From Gnomoniopsis sp. IMI 355080 (taxonomy: Eukaryota > Ascomycota > Sordariomycetes > Diaporthales > Gnomoniaceae): a stretch of DNA of 64,000 bases. Below, piece after piece: positions 55,752 to 64,000 of this stretch; the first letter of the stretch is position 1, and every line of letters starts with the position of its first letter. The notes under the pieces are model-generated. The model was not told the origin of the DNA, ran no database searches, and saw nothing but the letters and a program-made list of their open reading frames with translations. Location: assembly GCA_027946555.1 (NCBI GenBank), contig JAPEVC010000085.1, positions 62,001 to 126,000 on the forward strand. The letters run 5' to 3'. Made by a program: the position numbers and the translations under genes.

Positions 55752-58058
55752 ATGTCTTCAACGCTTCCACTAAATCAAGCCCTAAAACCTTACTCTTACG
55801 AGCCCCTGATTTCAGACGATTCCATGCGCGTTGTCGTCTTGTGCCCAGCTGCCACGAAGGATGCCCCCCTCCGCTGCTCGATCATCCAATATGAGCGTTC
55901 CGTGGAGCTGGGCGGTGTCGACAACAGTCGCCATTACTCTGCCGTATCTTATGCTTGGGGGGAACCAAACTTCACTGAATTACTCTACGTCCATCCGGGG
56001 GTCAACGCGCCAATTGAAGGGGCCAGCTCCAGCTGTAGTGCGACATCGGAAACCTGCCTTTGGATTACGCTTAATGTCGATACTCTCCTCCGAGCCTTTC
56101 GCAAGGCTCATAAACCAGTGTACCTATGGGTGGATGCGATATGCCTTAATCAGAATGATGATGATGAGAAAGCCCAACAAGTACCGTTGATGGGGGAGAT
56201 ATACACGATGGCCAAGAAGGTCCTCATCTGGCTGGGCAACGACGATACCGACTCGCGGGGCGCCAGTGCTTTTGTTCTACTGCGCAGACTCAACCTCCAT
56301 TACAAGACACCAGACGAATCCGAACAGCACGCGTTGACTCAGTTGTTCGAGCGGTCTTGGTTTACTCGCCGTTGGGTCATTCAAGAGGTAGCACTTGCCC
56401 GCCGCCGTGTCTTATGCTGGGGCCAAGCGTCTATCGACCTCGACTGGTTGATGCGCATCCTGCCAAACATGACAAAGGGGTTTGCTCACGATTTATATGC
56501 ACCGAGACTGCTTCAGATGGTCATTGGGAAGTCTGCTGGTGATTATAGCCTGCTGTCGGCGCTCTGGGAACTGGATAGATCCGAATGTTCGGATCCCCGA
56601 GATCGTATTGCAGCGTTGATGGGTCTTGTGGCCCCGGTTCAGCGGTTCCAGGTGGACTATGGAACAGAAGATGGGTGGATTACCTATCAACGACTTGTCA
56701 CCCATCTGGTGAACAGGAATCCGGAGTCTGCATGGGTCATCTTGATTCATCTCTTCGATTTCGGGCCAGCAGACACAAACCCCAGCCTGACTGGTCACGG
56801 GGTTGTGTGTCCTTCTTGGGTACCTGATTGGAGTGCTCGACGACGCAGCAGTCTGTTGCCAAATTACGACAAGCTCACCATTACTGTCGGCAACGGTGGC
56901 CCTCATATGGGAACGAATCCAGAGTCCAAGCCTGACGAAACTCACGAGTACGACTTCGTTTTGAGGGCGAAAGTTCGACAACTATACCAATGGGACATGC
57001 AATTAAGATCCATGGAAAGGGAATTGAGACCGGAAAATACGGTGCGTAAGGCGAAAGAGCACGGAGATTCGGAAGTATTGGACATGCAGTTTGACTTCAC
57101 TTCGGATTCCTTACTCTCCAACAACCAGACGGACGAACGAAAGCTCCTAGACATGGCTTCACTAACATCACGCTTGCGACTTCAGAGAAGATCACCAAGT
57201 ACACGCAGGAGACCGCATTTCCATGTGAATTCGAACGTCCTAAGATGGGCGCCTTGTCCTACAGTTCGGCGTGGCGTTCATGTTAGCCGGGCGCTTGTCG
57301 CGAAAGTGCTTACAATTGATGACGCTGAGCCACAGTGTCAGATATGGGAAACGATGGTCCACAAGATGAAGTCATTTCTGGACACGTTTGAGCTTGTGGG
57401 TGCCCCTTCTCGAGGGCAAGATGCACGTCTCCGGGCGCTCTTCAGAGCGCACTGTTCACAAAAGGTCAAGCTTGGTCGAATTTGCACTTTCCTCGCCTCA
57501 CAGATGGGAGATCCTAGGAAACACGACAATTACGGTACTTATCGCTTGCGACTCGGTTCTGAATTGCTGGAACGTACCATGTTGGAAGCATTCCAAAAAG
57601 GCATGGCCCAACCTGACACCCTGAGACCCAAGTACAAGAAAGTTCTCACGGAACTTGGCTTGTTATTGTCCCACTTTTCCCTCATCAAGTGGTATTTCCA
57701 TTGGTCTTCTGGTAAGGGTGACATGCATAGGTCGTATGGACTAGCCTTGGGACCGCACAACGCGAAGGTAAATGACTTGTTGCTTCCGCTAGCCTGGTCG
57801 AACGACGAGTCCCTGGGACATGCGGAGACGATGCTTTGTCTGCGTCCGACAGGCTCTCCTGAGATCGTTCCCACGAGTGCCATTGATGACAAACTGGACT
57901 GTTCTGACTGCTTCTTCATCTCGGAAGCACGTATTGTAGGACCCGCTTTCTTCAACGGATGGGATCCTGCACTTACAAGTTGGGATGATCATCCCATATA
58001 CGAAGGAGACGACTCAATACCATGGGATAGAATGCCAATTATTGTCAACATTGTGTAG
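55752..58058 (+). CDS. HET-domain (heterokaryon incompatibility) protein
   Basis: Single exon. The preferred start is the ATG at 55752 (MSSTLPLNQALKPYSYEPL), giving 768 residues; the frame is open to 55461. The HET domain covers about residues 60-210 and shows its blocks in order: YSAVSYAWGEP, LWITLNVDTLLRAFRK, YLWVDAICLNQNDDDEKAQQ, then MGEIYTMAKKVLIWLGND. Family knowledge: such domains trigger cell death when genetically different hyphae fuse, or after activation by a partner. The remaining 550 residues contain FERSWFTRRWVIQE, which typically follows the domain, and D-P-R-D-R-I-A-A-L-M-G-L, but no NACHT, WD40 or ankyrin repeats. There is no partner gene of the known HET-S, HET-C or PLP-1 type next to it. 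The domain call is firm; a role in recognition is inference. Confidence 0.92.
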   Translation: MSSTLPLNQALKPYSYEPLISDDSMRVVVLCPAATKDAPLRCSIIQYERSVELGGVDNSRHYSAVSYAWGEPNFTELLYVHPGVNAPIEGASSSCSATSETCLWITLNVDTLLRAFRKAHKPVYLWVDAICLNQNDDDEKAQQVPLMGEIYTMAKKVLIWLGNDDTDSRGASAFVLLRRLNLHYKTPDESEQHALTQLFERSWFTRRWVIQEVALARRRVLCWGQASIDLDWLMRILPNMTKGFAHDLYAPRLLQMVIGKSAGDYSLLSALWELDRSECSDPRDRIAALMGLVAPVQRFQVDYGTEDGWITYQRLVTHLVNRNPESAWVILIHLFDFGPADTNPSLTGHGVVCPSWVPDWSARRRSSLLPNYDKLTITVGNGGPHMGTNPESKPDETHEYDFVLRAKVRQLYQWDMQLRSMERELRPENTVRKAKEHGDSEVLDMQFDFTSDSLLSNNQTDERKLLDMASLTSRLRLQRRSPSTRRRPHFHVNSNVLRWAPCPTVRRGVHVSRALVAKVLTIDDAEPQCQIWETMVHKMKSFLDTFELVGAPSRGQDARLRALFRAHCSQKVKLGRICTFLASQMGDPRKHDNYGTYRLRLGSELLERTMLEAFQKGMAQPDTLRPKYKKVLTELGLLLSHFSLIKWYFHWSSGKGDMHRSYGLALGPHNAKVNDLLLPLAWSNDESLGHAETMLCLRPTGSPEIVPTSAIDDKLDCSDCFFISEARIVGPAFFNGWDPALTSWDDHPIYEGDDSIPWDRMPIIVNIV

Positions 58059-58459
58059 ACGAGATTTATAGAATGGTGACAGACCCGAAGTCAATCATCT
58101 CCAAGGCTGTCTCACAAAGATCGTGCTCATAAATCTCGTCAAAGTTTTAAATACCATCGACACTTGACGAGTGCCACTCAAATCCATTCATCATGGCGTC
58201 GGACGGTTCTATGATCAAAGAAGGCTCCTCAACGGTATAGAATACCGGAAGAAGAAGCTTCCAGACTTCGCTCCAATATTCATCTGGTGATAGAACCATT
58301 GTACAGCTTCCAGTCCACCTCCAGCTAGACCCCTTTTCTAGACAAAGTTGATCGACAACACACTTCACTTTACCTAGGTAGTTTTTTAAGTATCAAAAGA
58401 AGCTTCATTACCACAAGACTTTTCATAAACCCGCACCCTCCGTACCACCGTCCTTTTAT
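58059..58459. other. intergenic spacer
   Basis: Convergent 3' flanks. A TTTACCTAGGTAG motif near 58370. No gene seen. Confidence 0.65.
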
Positions 58460-59581
58460 TTACTGAACACATCCCCTAGCATCAACCTTCCAAACCTCCT
58501 CAACCACCCCATCCCGATGTGCCACATACACATCATGCAGATTCACCGTCGGATCAATATGACTAGGCACCATCTCCACACGATCCCCAACCTTCAACGC
58601 CCGCGCCCGACCCCCTTCCTCCCAACTCAAACTCCCATGCTCATCCCCCAACACACCATACGTGAACCCTTCCTCCTGACACTCGGCCAGCCCCGAATCC
58701 GTCGTCAAACTCTTCAACCCGGCATCAATCGTCACGCACCGCGGCCCTTGCATACTCAACACTGTCGACAAGATCGTCAAACTATTCTTATACGTCGTCC
58801 CCACCGCATTGCGATAATCCGTATCCATAAACAGGAAACTCCCCGGCTGCACCTCCGTCACCCCGTCCACCGCCGCGCAAAACTCGGCCGTCCCCGTCCC
58901 GCCCGTGGTCACCACCTCGATCGCATGCCCGTCCGCCCGCAGCGCCGCGGCCGTTTGCGTGAGCACGGCCATCGACTCAAGACACATTGCCTTGCGCGCC
59001 TCGAGCCCATGCACATGCTGCACATGGCCCTCGTACCCTTGCACGCCAATCAGCTTGAGGTGCTTCAACCCAGCCACATGCCTCGCCAGCGCCCGCGCAG
59101 GCTCCCCCGGCTTCACGCCCGTGCGGTGCAACCCGACATCCAAATCAATCAACGTCAACAACTTCTCATCCTCACCAAACCCAGCCTCCCCGAGCGCCGC
59201 ATCAATGGCGCTTGCGGCGCCCGCGTCGTCCACCACGATGCGCAGCTGGCGATGCGTCTTGAACAGCGCCACCAGCCGACGGACTTTGACGGGGCCGACA
59301 ATCACGCAGGTGATGAGGAGGTCGTCAAAGCCTAGGCCGGCAATGACCTCGGCTTCGGAGAGCTTGGCGACGCATGCGCCGGTGGCGCCGGCCTTGGCGA
59401 GCACGCGGGCGAGGTGGACAGACTTGGTGGTCTTGAGGTGCGGGCGGATGCGCACGCCGGTGGGGAGGAGGGCGGCGAAGAGGTTGGCTATGTTTTGCTC
59501 CATGAGGGGGAGATTGACGAGCATGGTGGGCGTGTCGAGGGAGGAGATGGGGGTGCCGGGTTTGGGGGCGTAGGAGGTCAT
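58460..59581 (-). CDS. D-threonine aldolase / D-serine dehydratase-like PLP enzyme
   Basis: Single exon, 373 residues from the ATG at 59581 (MTSYAPKPGTPISSLDTP). The upstream extension of the same frame contains a (CA)n-coded His/Thr run and looks like 5' leader. The fold is an alanine-racemase-like TIM barrel followed by a C-terminal beta domain. RPHLKTTKSV near residue 47 carries the lysine that binds PLP. The C-terminus has PSHIDPTVNLHD, whose His-x-Asp matches the metal-binding pair of D-threonine aldolases; D-serine dehydratases of the Dsd1 type have His-x-Cys instead. So cleavage of a D-beta-hydroxy amino acid to glycine and an aldehyde is the better guess, not proven. No targeting signal is seen. 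A TATATA box lies about 80 bases upstream of the ATG. Its high GC and strongly biased third positions differ from its neighbours. Confidence 0.85.
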   Translation of the reverse strand: MTSYAPKPGTPISSLDTPTMLVNLPLMEQNIANLFAALLPTGVRIRPHLKTTKSVHLARVLAKAGATGACVAKLSEAEVIAGLGFDDLLITCVIVGPVKVRRLVALFKTHRQLRIVVDDAGAASAIDAALGEAGFGEDEKLLTLIDLDVGLHRTGVKPGEPARALARHVAGLKHLKLIGVQGYEGHVQHVHGLEARKAMCLESMAVLTQTAAALRADGHAIEVVTTGGTGTAEFCAAVDGVTEVQPGSFLFMDTDYRNAVGTTYKNSLTILSTVLSMQGPRCVTIDAGLKSLTTDSGLAECQEEGFTYGVLGDEHGSLSWEEGGRARALKVGDRVEMVPSHIDPTVNLHDVYVAHRDGVVEEVWKVDARGCVQ

Positions 59582-59607
59582 CTTTGGCGGGTGCGAGGGA
59601 CAGAGAC

Positions 59608-59630
59608 TGTGTGTGTGTGTGTGTGTGTGT
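59608..59630. repeat. (GT)n microsatellite in the aldolase leader
   Basis: About 11 uninterrupted GT dinucleotides on the plus strand ((CA)n in the sense strand), just upstream of the aldolase-like start codon, in the probable 5' UTR. Confidence 0.9.
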
Positions 59631-60264
59631 ATGCCGTAGGAGAATTTTGAGTAGTGGTATATAAGAAGTGCCCACAGTCTTAGGGAGTTTCTCTTAATAA
59701 AAAGAAAGGCTGGCTTGTATGTTGATGAGAGCAAAAGGAAAAAACTAAGATGAGGCTTAAAACCGCCCAAAGTGGAAAGTGAAGTCGGCAAGCCTCACTT
59801 CACCGGCCCGGTCCGGCATCGGCCGAAGGCGCCGAGGCACACACACAGCCTTGTCGGACTTCCGTATCAGGGTACTTTTAGCTAAAGATTCATGTAACTT
59901 TATTCATTCGAGCCTAGCGCAAGCCCGCCGCGCAGACGTCACGGCCGAGTATGGCAATCTGGTCCCGATTTTACGAGGACATGATATATATATACATACA
60001 CCAAATCATGATTTACAGATGGCTCGCTCCCTGAGACAATTGTCTCAAGGCTATGAGGCTTCTAGAAGACGCCTGACATTATGGTGATCTATGTTCCCGT
60101 TCTCGACGAGACATCTAGGCTTCAGCAATTAGCCTTGCTTCTTTTTGCCCGCTTTTCCCCAAAAAACGCCTGGAGGTTCAGACCAAACCATTTGAAGCAG
60201 TGATTCCCTTTACACCAACGCGTGCTCATGTCATGTCAACATGTTTTGAACCCCTGTTCTCGGT
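59631..60264. other. intergenic, aldolase promoter
   Basis: TATATAAG (plus strand, about 59659-59666) gives TATATA on the minus strand. A short ATATATAT tract lies near 59985. No gene supported. Confidence 0.6.
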
Positions 60265-61528
60265 CTATTTCGAATTGCTGCCCTTGCTCCCAATCTCCAT
60301 CACATACTGCGGACCGAATCCTGCCGCGCCAAAGGTCGCCAGAGGCAGACTGGCCACCGGCGTCTCGGTCAAGCTTCCCGTCTTGGCATCCTTTGCAAAT
60401 GCCAACAGCCCGTTCTCTCCATCCTGGTTCGTAGAAAACAGCAGGTCGTCTTCGTTGGATAGCGAAAACATGCGAGGCACCAGTCCGCCAGAGCTGATCT
60501 GGTCCACAAACGTGAGGGGCGTCTCCTTGTTGGTGATGTCAATGGCAAAATGCGAGATGCTGTCGGTCGCGTTGCCCGTCAGACGGTTGGACACGTAAAG
60601 GTTCTCGTTGGCCGCGTCGATGACCAGCTCACCGGCGGAGGCGGCAGTAGCATTGGCGGGCGGGAAGTCGGCGCCAAAGGTGCTGAGCGACTGGACCTGG
60701 GTGAACTTGAGGCTGGTGTTGGTGTACTCGAGCTCAAAGACCTTGACGAGACTGGCGATTTCTTGGGCGAGGAAGAAATGCGTGGCCTTCTCGTCGGTGC
60801 CTAGCGGGAAGAAAGAGCCGTGGCGAGGGCCACCGCCTGAAGGGTCGACGGTGATGCGGTCTTGAATGTCAAAGTTGGTGCTGTCAATGACAAGGAGAGA
60901 GTCGGTGGCCAGGTCGGGGACGACGAAGAAAGCGCCAGTAGGGTCGAGTAGGATTTCATGTGGGTGGGGTGAGTCCTGGCGGCCGACGACGGGGCCTGGG
61001 GTGCCGCCCACGGCGATCTGTTTCTTGAGCGTCATGGTGCCGTCATCCTGGTCGAGATCCCACACGTCGATGGCGCCTCCGCCAAAGCCTGCGCCGACCA
61101 TGATGGACTTGTCTTTGTTGAACTCCAGGAACACGACACCGCTCGTGCCAGTGGCATTTTGGACCAGTGTCAGGTCGTTGGTGTCTGGATCAAACTATGG
61201 GAGATTGGTCAGCTGCTGGAGAAGTTCTAGAACTTGATTCCTGGACAGGAATGACTGCTCTTACGTTGAAAAGTCTGGTTGTGTTGCTGTTCTCATCGAC
61301 CGCGTACAACAGGTTAGGCTCCTTGAACAACATCCAGCTGGCCGAGGTGCCGGCGATGGTATCGTTGGCAACAATGTCGAAGCTGGAGCCATTGAAGTCG
61401 GCGGCACCGACCATGCCCGTAGGACCTCCTCCTATCAGCAGTTTCTTGGACCCGTCAGCATTTTGACCAGCGACAGTGGATGCGCCCAGTGCAGCAGCGA
61501 GGAGGGTTTGTAAGGCCATGGGTAACAT
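60265..61528 (-). CDS. secreted lactonase-family seven-bladed beta-propeller
   Basis: Exon 1 is 61528-61265 and exon 2 is 61194-60265, with a phase 0 intron (GTAAGA...CCATAG); 397 residues. A signal peptide is visible (MALQTLLAAALGASTVAGQ), with a possible upstream start three residues earlier. The mature part shows repeating blades and the family landmarks SGVVFLEFNKDKSIMVGAGF, SPHPHEILLDPTGAFFVVPD, GGGPRHGSFFP and NRLTGNATDSISHF. This is the pattern of 6-phosphogluconolactonase/carboxymuconate-cyclase-type beta-propellers. Most secreted fungal members have no demonstrated substrate; a lactone is likely. It is not the cytosolic pentose-phosphate enzyme, which has a different fold in fungi. 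Confidence 0.85.
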
Positions 61529-62982
61529 GATGCGTAGCTATGTATCGGTAGAGACAGATAGGTGCCAATGTGCACTGCAACAAAAAAAACAGAATGGGAT
61601 GTGAATGATGAATGACACCACAAGGTGGGAAAGAAGAAAAAGAAAAGAAGATGCAGTCTCAACCAAGCCACATTTGCTGCCGTGATGTGAGTGAAAGCGG
61701 AGGATGGGAGCCGGGAAGGATATGAGCAAATGCAGATATTCTCCTCCTTTTGCCTCCCTTCCCCCCGACCGGTTCATCCCATAATAATGCAGGCGGTAGT
61801 AATATGCATGCAACCAACCTTGAAAAGAAGCTTCCGCTGAGTCCCGCCTCGGCTATTCTGCGGCCGACGATCCCGTGCGAAAATGCTATGTATTCCAGAC
61901 CGGGGATCAAACCTGTCAAGCATTGATTGCGAACTAACCACGACTCAATATCGGAAGCCACTTACTCTCGTCTTGGCGCCAATTCGCTTCTGTTTCGGCG
62001 CCTCATTCTCGGGCTGGGAACAACTGACTGTACCGTGGCTTGGCATAGTGATGGCGGTGAGAATGTGCAAGTGTTTGGTCGTGGGCCGCAATAAGGAGAC
62101 AACCCAGAGTGCGTAGTGGGCTAGCGCTGGAGCAGTCCCGCAGTCAGTGTGAGGTAAAAGTGTGGTTGTGGGAAAAGACGAACGCCCATGATTTGTTTGA
62201 TGTTACAGTTAGAGTTCAAGGCGCATGTTCTCCCCCCCTTGGCTTGTTACCGTATGGGGAAACCAGGCCGGGGTATTTTGATCCACTGCCGAGCGACTTG
62301 CAGCTGCCTCCCGCGGGCATAATTACAGGGATCGCATATCTTGGTAAACTAAGTAAATTAGTATGCTTGCATAAGACGGTTGTTTACTACTGGTCCGATG
62401 TTACATTCAACGCCCTTTTCAGAGTTCATAACAAATATTCCTTTCTCATAGGATCATCATGTCAAGTGTGTGACCGTCGTACGACCAATCTGTCCTTCCT
62501 CGCTCCGCTCTTTACAAATCCCCTCCGCGGCCCCGGTGCTCCGTTCGCGGACCCGATCAAAGACCCACTTTTCCCGGCCCGGCTGCCCGAAGTCCGACAG
62601 CATTCCCTGGTACGCCGGACTGACTCTATCTCACAAAGCAATAACCGCACAAAGTGATAACCAAATTCACTAAGAAAGGTCCTCCGCAATCGGCCAGCCT
62701 GTTTTTATACTGTCCGTACCTCTCTTGGCGCAAAATCACGGTACCTAGATACTGTGGTAACGTTGCCATCAACATCCCAGCTAGACAATCCTGGTCATCT
62801 GAGGATGAAGATTCCAGATGCAAGCAGCTTTGAGGTAGGTAAACACCCAGGTAGTCCAATTTGGGTAGCACCATAATTCAACGTAAGCACCACGGAAGCC
62901 AGCAGACTTTTTCTATACCCAACACTTTGCGGTGCACACCCTAATATTGTCCTTTCTCCTGTGTACCTCACTAGCGCACATA
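61529..62982. other. intergenic between two minus-strand genes
   Basis: Lactonase promoter at the left (T-rich and A-rich tracts) and the sugar-transporter 3' flank at the right. The frame at 62109-62657 (182 codons) has no recognised domain. Confidence 0.5.
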
Positions 62983-63937
62983 TCACCCAGATGAGTCAGT
63001 ATCCTCTCCTTCCCCCCCATACAAATTGTTTCGACGAGACTCTGCAGTATCCACGTAGAGCTCAGGCTCCTCCTCGTCTTTCTTCCCCAAAGCCAAGGTA
63101 AGCCACAAATAGCGAAGGTACTTGAGCTGATGCCGAATGAACTTCCGCTTCGGCACTGCGAAAATCGCATTAAGCTCTTCCAGCTCGAATCCTTTCGTCT
63201 CCTCAACCAAAAAGAACACTAGAACACAGGCGACAAGATTCAATCCCGAAAAGAGAGCAAGTCCACCCCAACTCTTGGTTGCATGGTCAAGCTCAGGATA
63301 GCACACCGTCAATACTCCAGCAAAAAAAAGATTGACCGCGATAGCTACGGAGCAGCCCTTGGGAACCCCCAGCATTAGTACCAAAATTTCAACGTTTGAA
63401 TGGCTCAAGTGAAGAAATAATATCAAAATACTTGAAGAATGCTAGGAAAGAAACTTACAGCCTCTCTCTGAGCGAGTGGGAAACTTTCGGACGCTAATGT
63501 GAAGGGAATAGGACCCAAACTTGGTGAGTACAAGGCCGAAAATACTGTCATTACAAAGAGTCATTATCAATCAACGCTTCTTGGTACACAATTGGTTGAT
63601 GAGGAATGAAAATCATGCAGTCATACGGTAGATGAAGACCGCTAGCATTGGAATATGGGTCTTCCAGTAATCGTGTATAAAGACCAACGCAGCAGCGGCC
63701 AAGAAAAGGCTCATCAGAGGCAGCGTGGTGAGCATCAGCTTGCGTCGGCCCCAAGTGTCAATGCGTCGTATAGCCAACAGTCCAAACACAAAGTTTACGG
63801 CCCCTAAATGGCATCAGATTCGATGACCGATAGGTTTCGGAGACGGAAAAGAAAAGAGAGAAAAACCAAAAGCTCACCGACACCAGCGCTGTAGCCCATC
63901 GCCTCCTTGTAGTTGCTCTTGCTCGCAAAGAAAGTGT
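62983..63937 (-). CDS. sugar transporter (MFS SP family), 3' part, cut by the window
   Basis: Exons visible on the minus strand: 63937-63878, 63803-63627, 63544-63459 and 63357-62983, in phase. More exons must lie beyond the right edge, so the N-terminal helices are missing here. Motifs: SAGVGAVNFVFGLLAIRRIDTWGRRKLML (helix 8 and the D-x-x-GRR loop), YSPSLGPIPFTLASESFP and, after helix 12, EETKGFELEELNAIF, which corresponds to the PETKG signature of sugar porters. Known role: uptake of hexoses or related sugars across the plasma membrane; substrate not inferable. The C-terminal tail is acidic. The model is credible up to 63937; the 63 bases beyond may belong to an intron. Confidence 0.88.
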
Positions 63938-64000
63938 CTATGCATTCCCGGGTTAAAGCTGATCACAACGAGCCACATTGGGCAAGATCTCAGTCATTTC

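Noticed and set aside
58517..59335. Plus-strand frame of 272 codons, Arg/His-rich
   Set aside because: Antisense to the GC-rich aldolase-like gene, whose family motifs are unambiguous on the minus strand.
1..64000. tRNA, rRNA and CRISPR
   Set aside because: I looked for the T-loop consensus GGTTCRANNCC with a matching A-box and for regularly spaced repeats with unique spacers. Nothing convincing; the 99-bp array is protein-coding without spacers.

Overview
The window is nuclear DNA of a filamentous ascomycete (Pezizomycotina, most like a Sordariomycete). Genes are separated by 0.4-4 kb and carry short introns, mostly 50-100 nt, with GTRNGY donors, CTAAC/CTGAC branch points and CAG/TAG acceptors. 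The protein families are typical of this group: NACHT-ankyrin and HET proteins, PTH11-like receptors, a CE8 pectinesterase, an ascomycete laccase, several P450s and DHA2 transporters. All gene models were assembled by eye from reading frame, splice signals and family motifs; no transcript or database support was available.

Layout. 1-4.2 kb: no supported gene, long pyrimidine-rich leader. 4.2-7.6 kb: alpha-arrestin with a PPxY motif (+). 8.8-12.9 kb: hydrolase-NACHT-ankyrin NOD-like receptor (+), whose near-identical 99-bp ankyrin units contain a one-base insertion that truncates the frame. 15.6-17.0 kb: secreted pectinesterase (-). 18.5-19.5 kb: DUF3140/HVA1-Tudor nuclear-type protein (+). 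20.4-21.7 kb: polyglutamine FAR1-like DNA-binding protein (+). 23.1-23.7 kb: Nudix hydrolase (+). 24.2-26.9 kb: four-BRCT Dpb11/Cut5/TopBP1-type replication and checkpoint scaffold (+). 27.5-29.3 kb: frame-disrupted P450 (-). 29.9-30.4 kb: C-terminal relic of a PTH11-like receptor (+). 31.4-32.0 kb: small secreted protein (-). 33.6-35.7 kb: laccase (+). 36.4-37.3 kb: F-box-like protein (+). 38.0-38.7 kb: IFI6/IFI27 (ISG12)-like membrane protein (+). 39.3-39.4 kb: relic of a PTH11-like C-terminal tail (+). 40.3-42.3 kb: secreted type-B carboxylesterase (-). 43.1-44.9 kb: P450 (-). 46.3-47.8 kb: intact PTH11-like receptor (-). 49.4-51.2 kb: P450 (+). 51.9-54.4 kb: ten-exon DHA2 drug/toxin efflux transporter (+). 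55.8-58.1 kb: HET-domain protein (+). 58.5-59.6 kb: D-threonine aldolase / D-serine dehydratase-like PLP enzyme (-). 60.3-61.5 kb: secreted lactonase-type beta-propeller (-). 63.0 kb to the right edge: 3' part of a sugar transporter (-), cut by the window.

Themes. The left third mixes housekeeping genes (arrestin, Dpb11, Nudix, Tudor) with one immune-type receptor. From about 27 kb rightwards the content is accessory: secreted enzymes for plant polymers and phenolics, oxidative and hydrolytic enzymes, an exporter, receptors and visible gene decay. Carboxylesterase, two P450s, PTH11-like receptor and DHA2 exporter (40-54 kb) could be a detoxification or tailoring cluster, but no polyketide synthase, NRPS or terpene backbone gene and no pathway regulator is present. 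Three genes belong to families linked to non-self recognition or regulated cell death (NACHT-ankyrin, HET, IFI6-like). The palindrome ACCTAGGT is scattered through the intergenic DNA.
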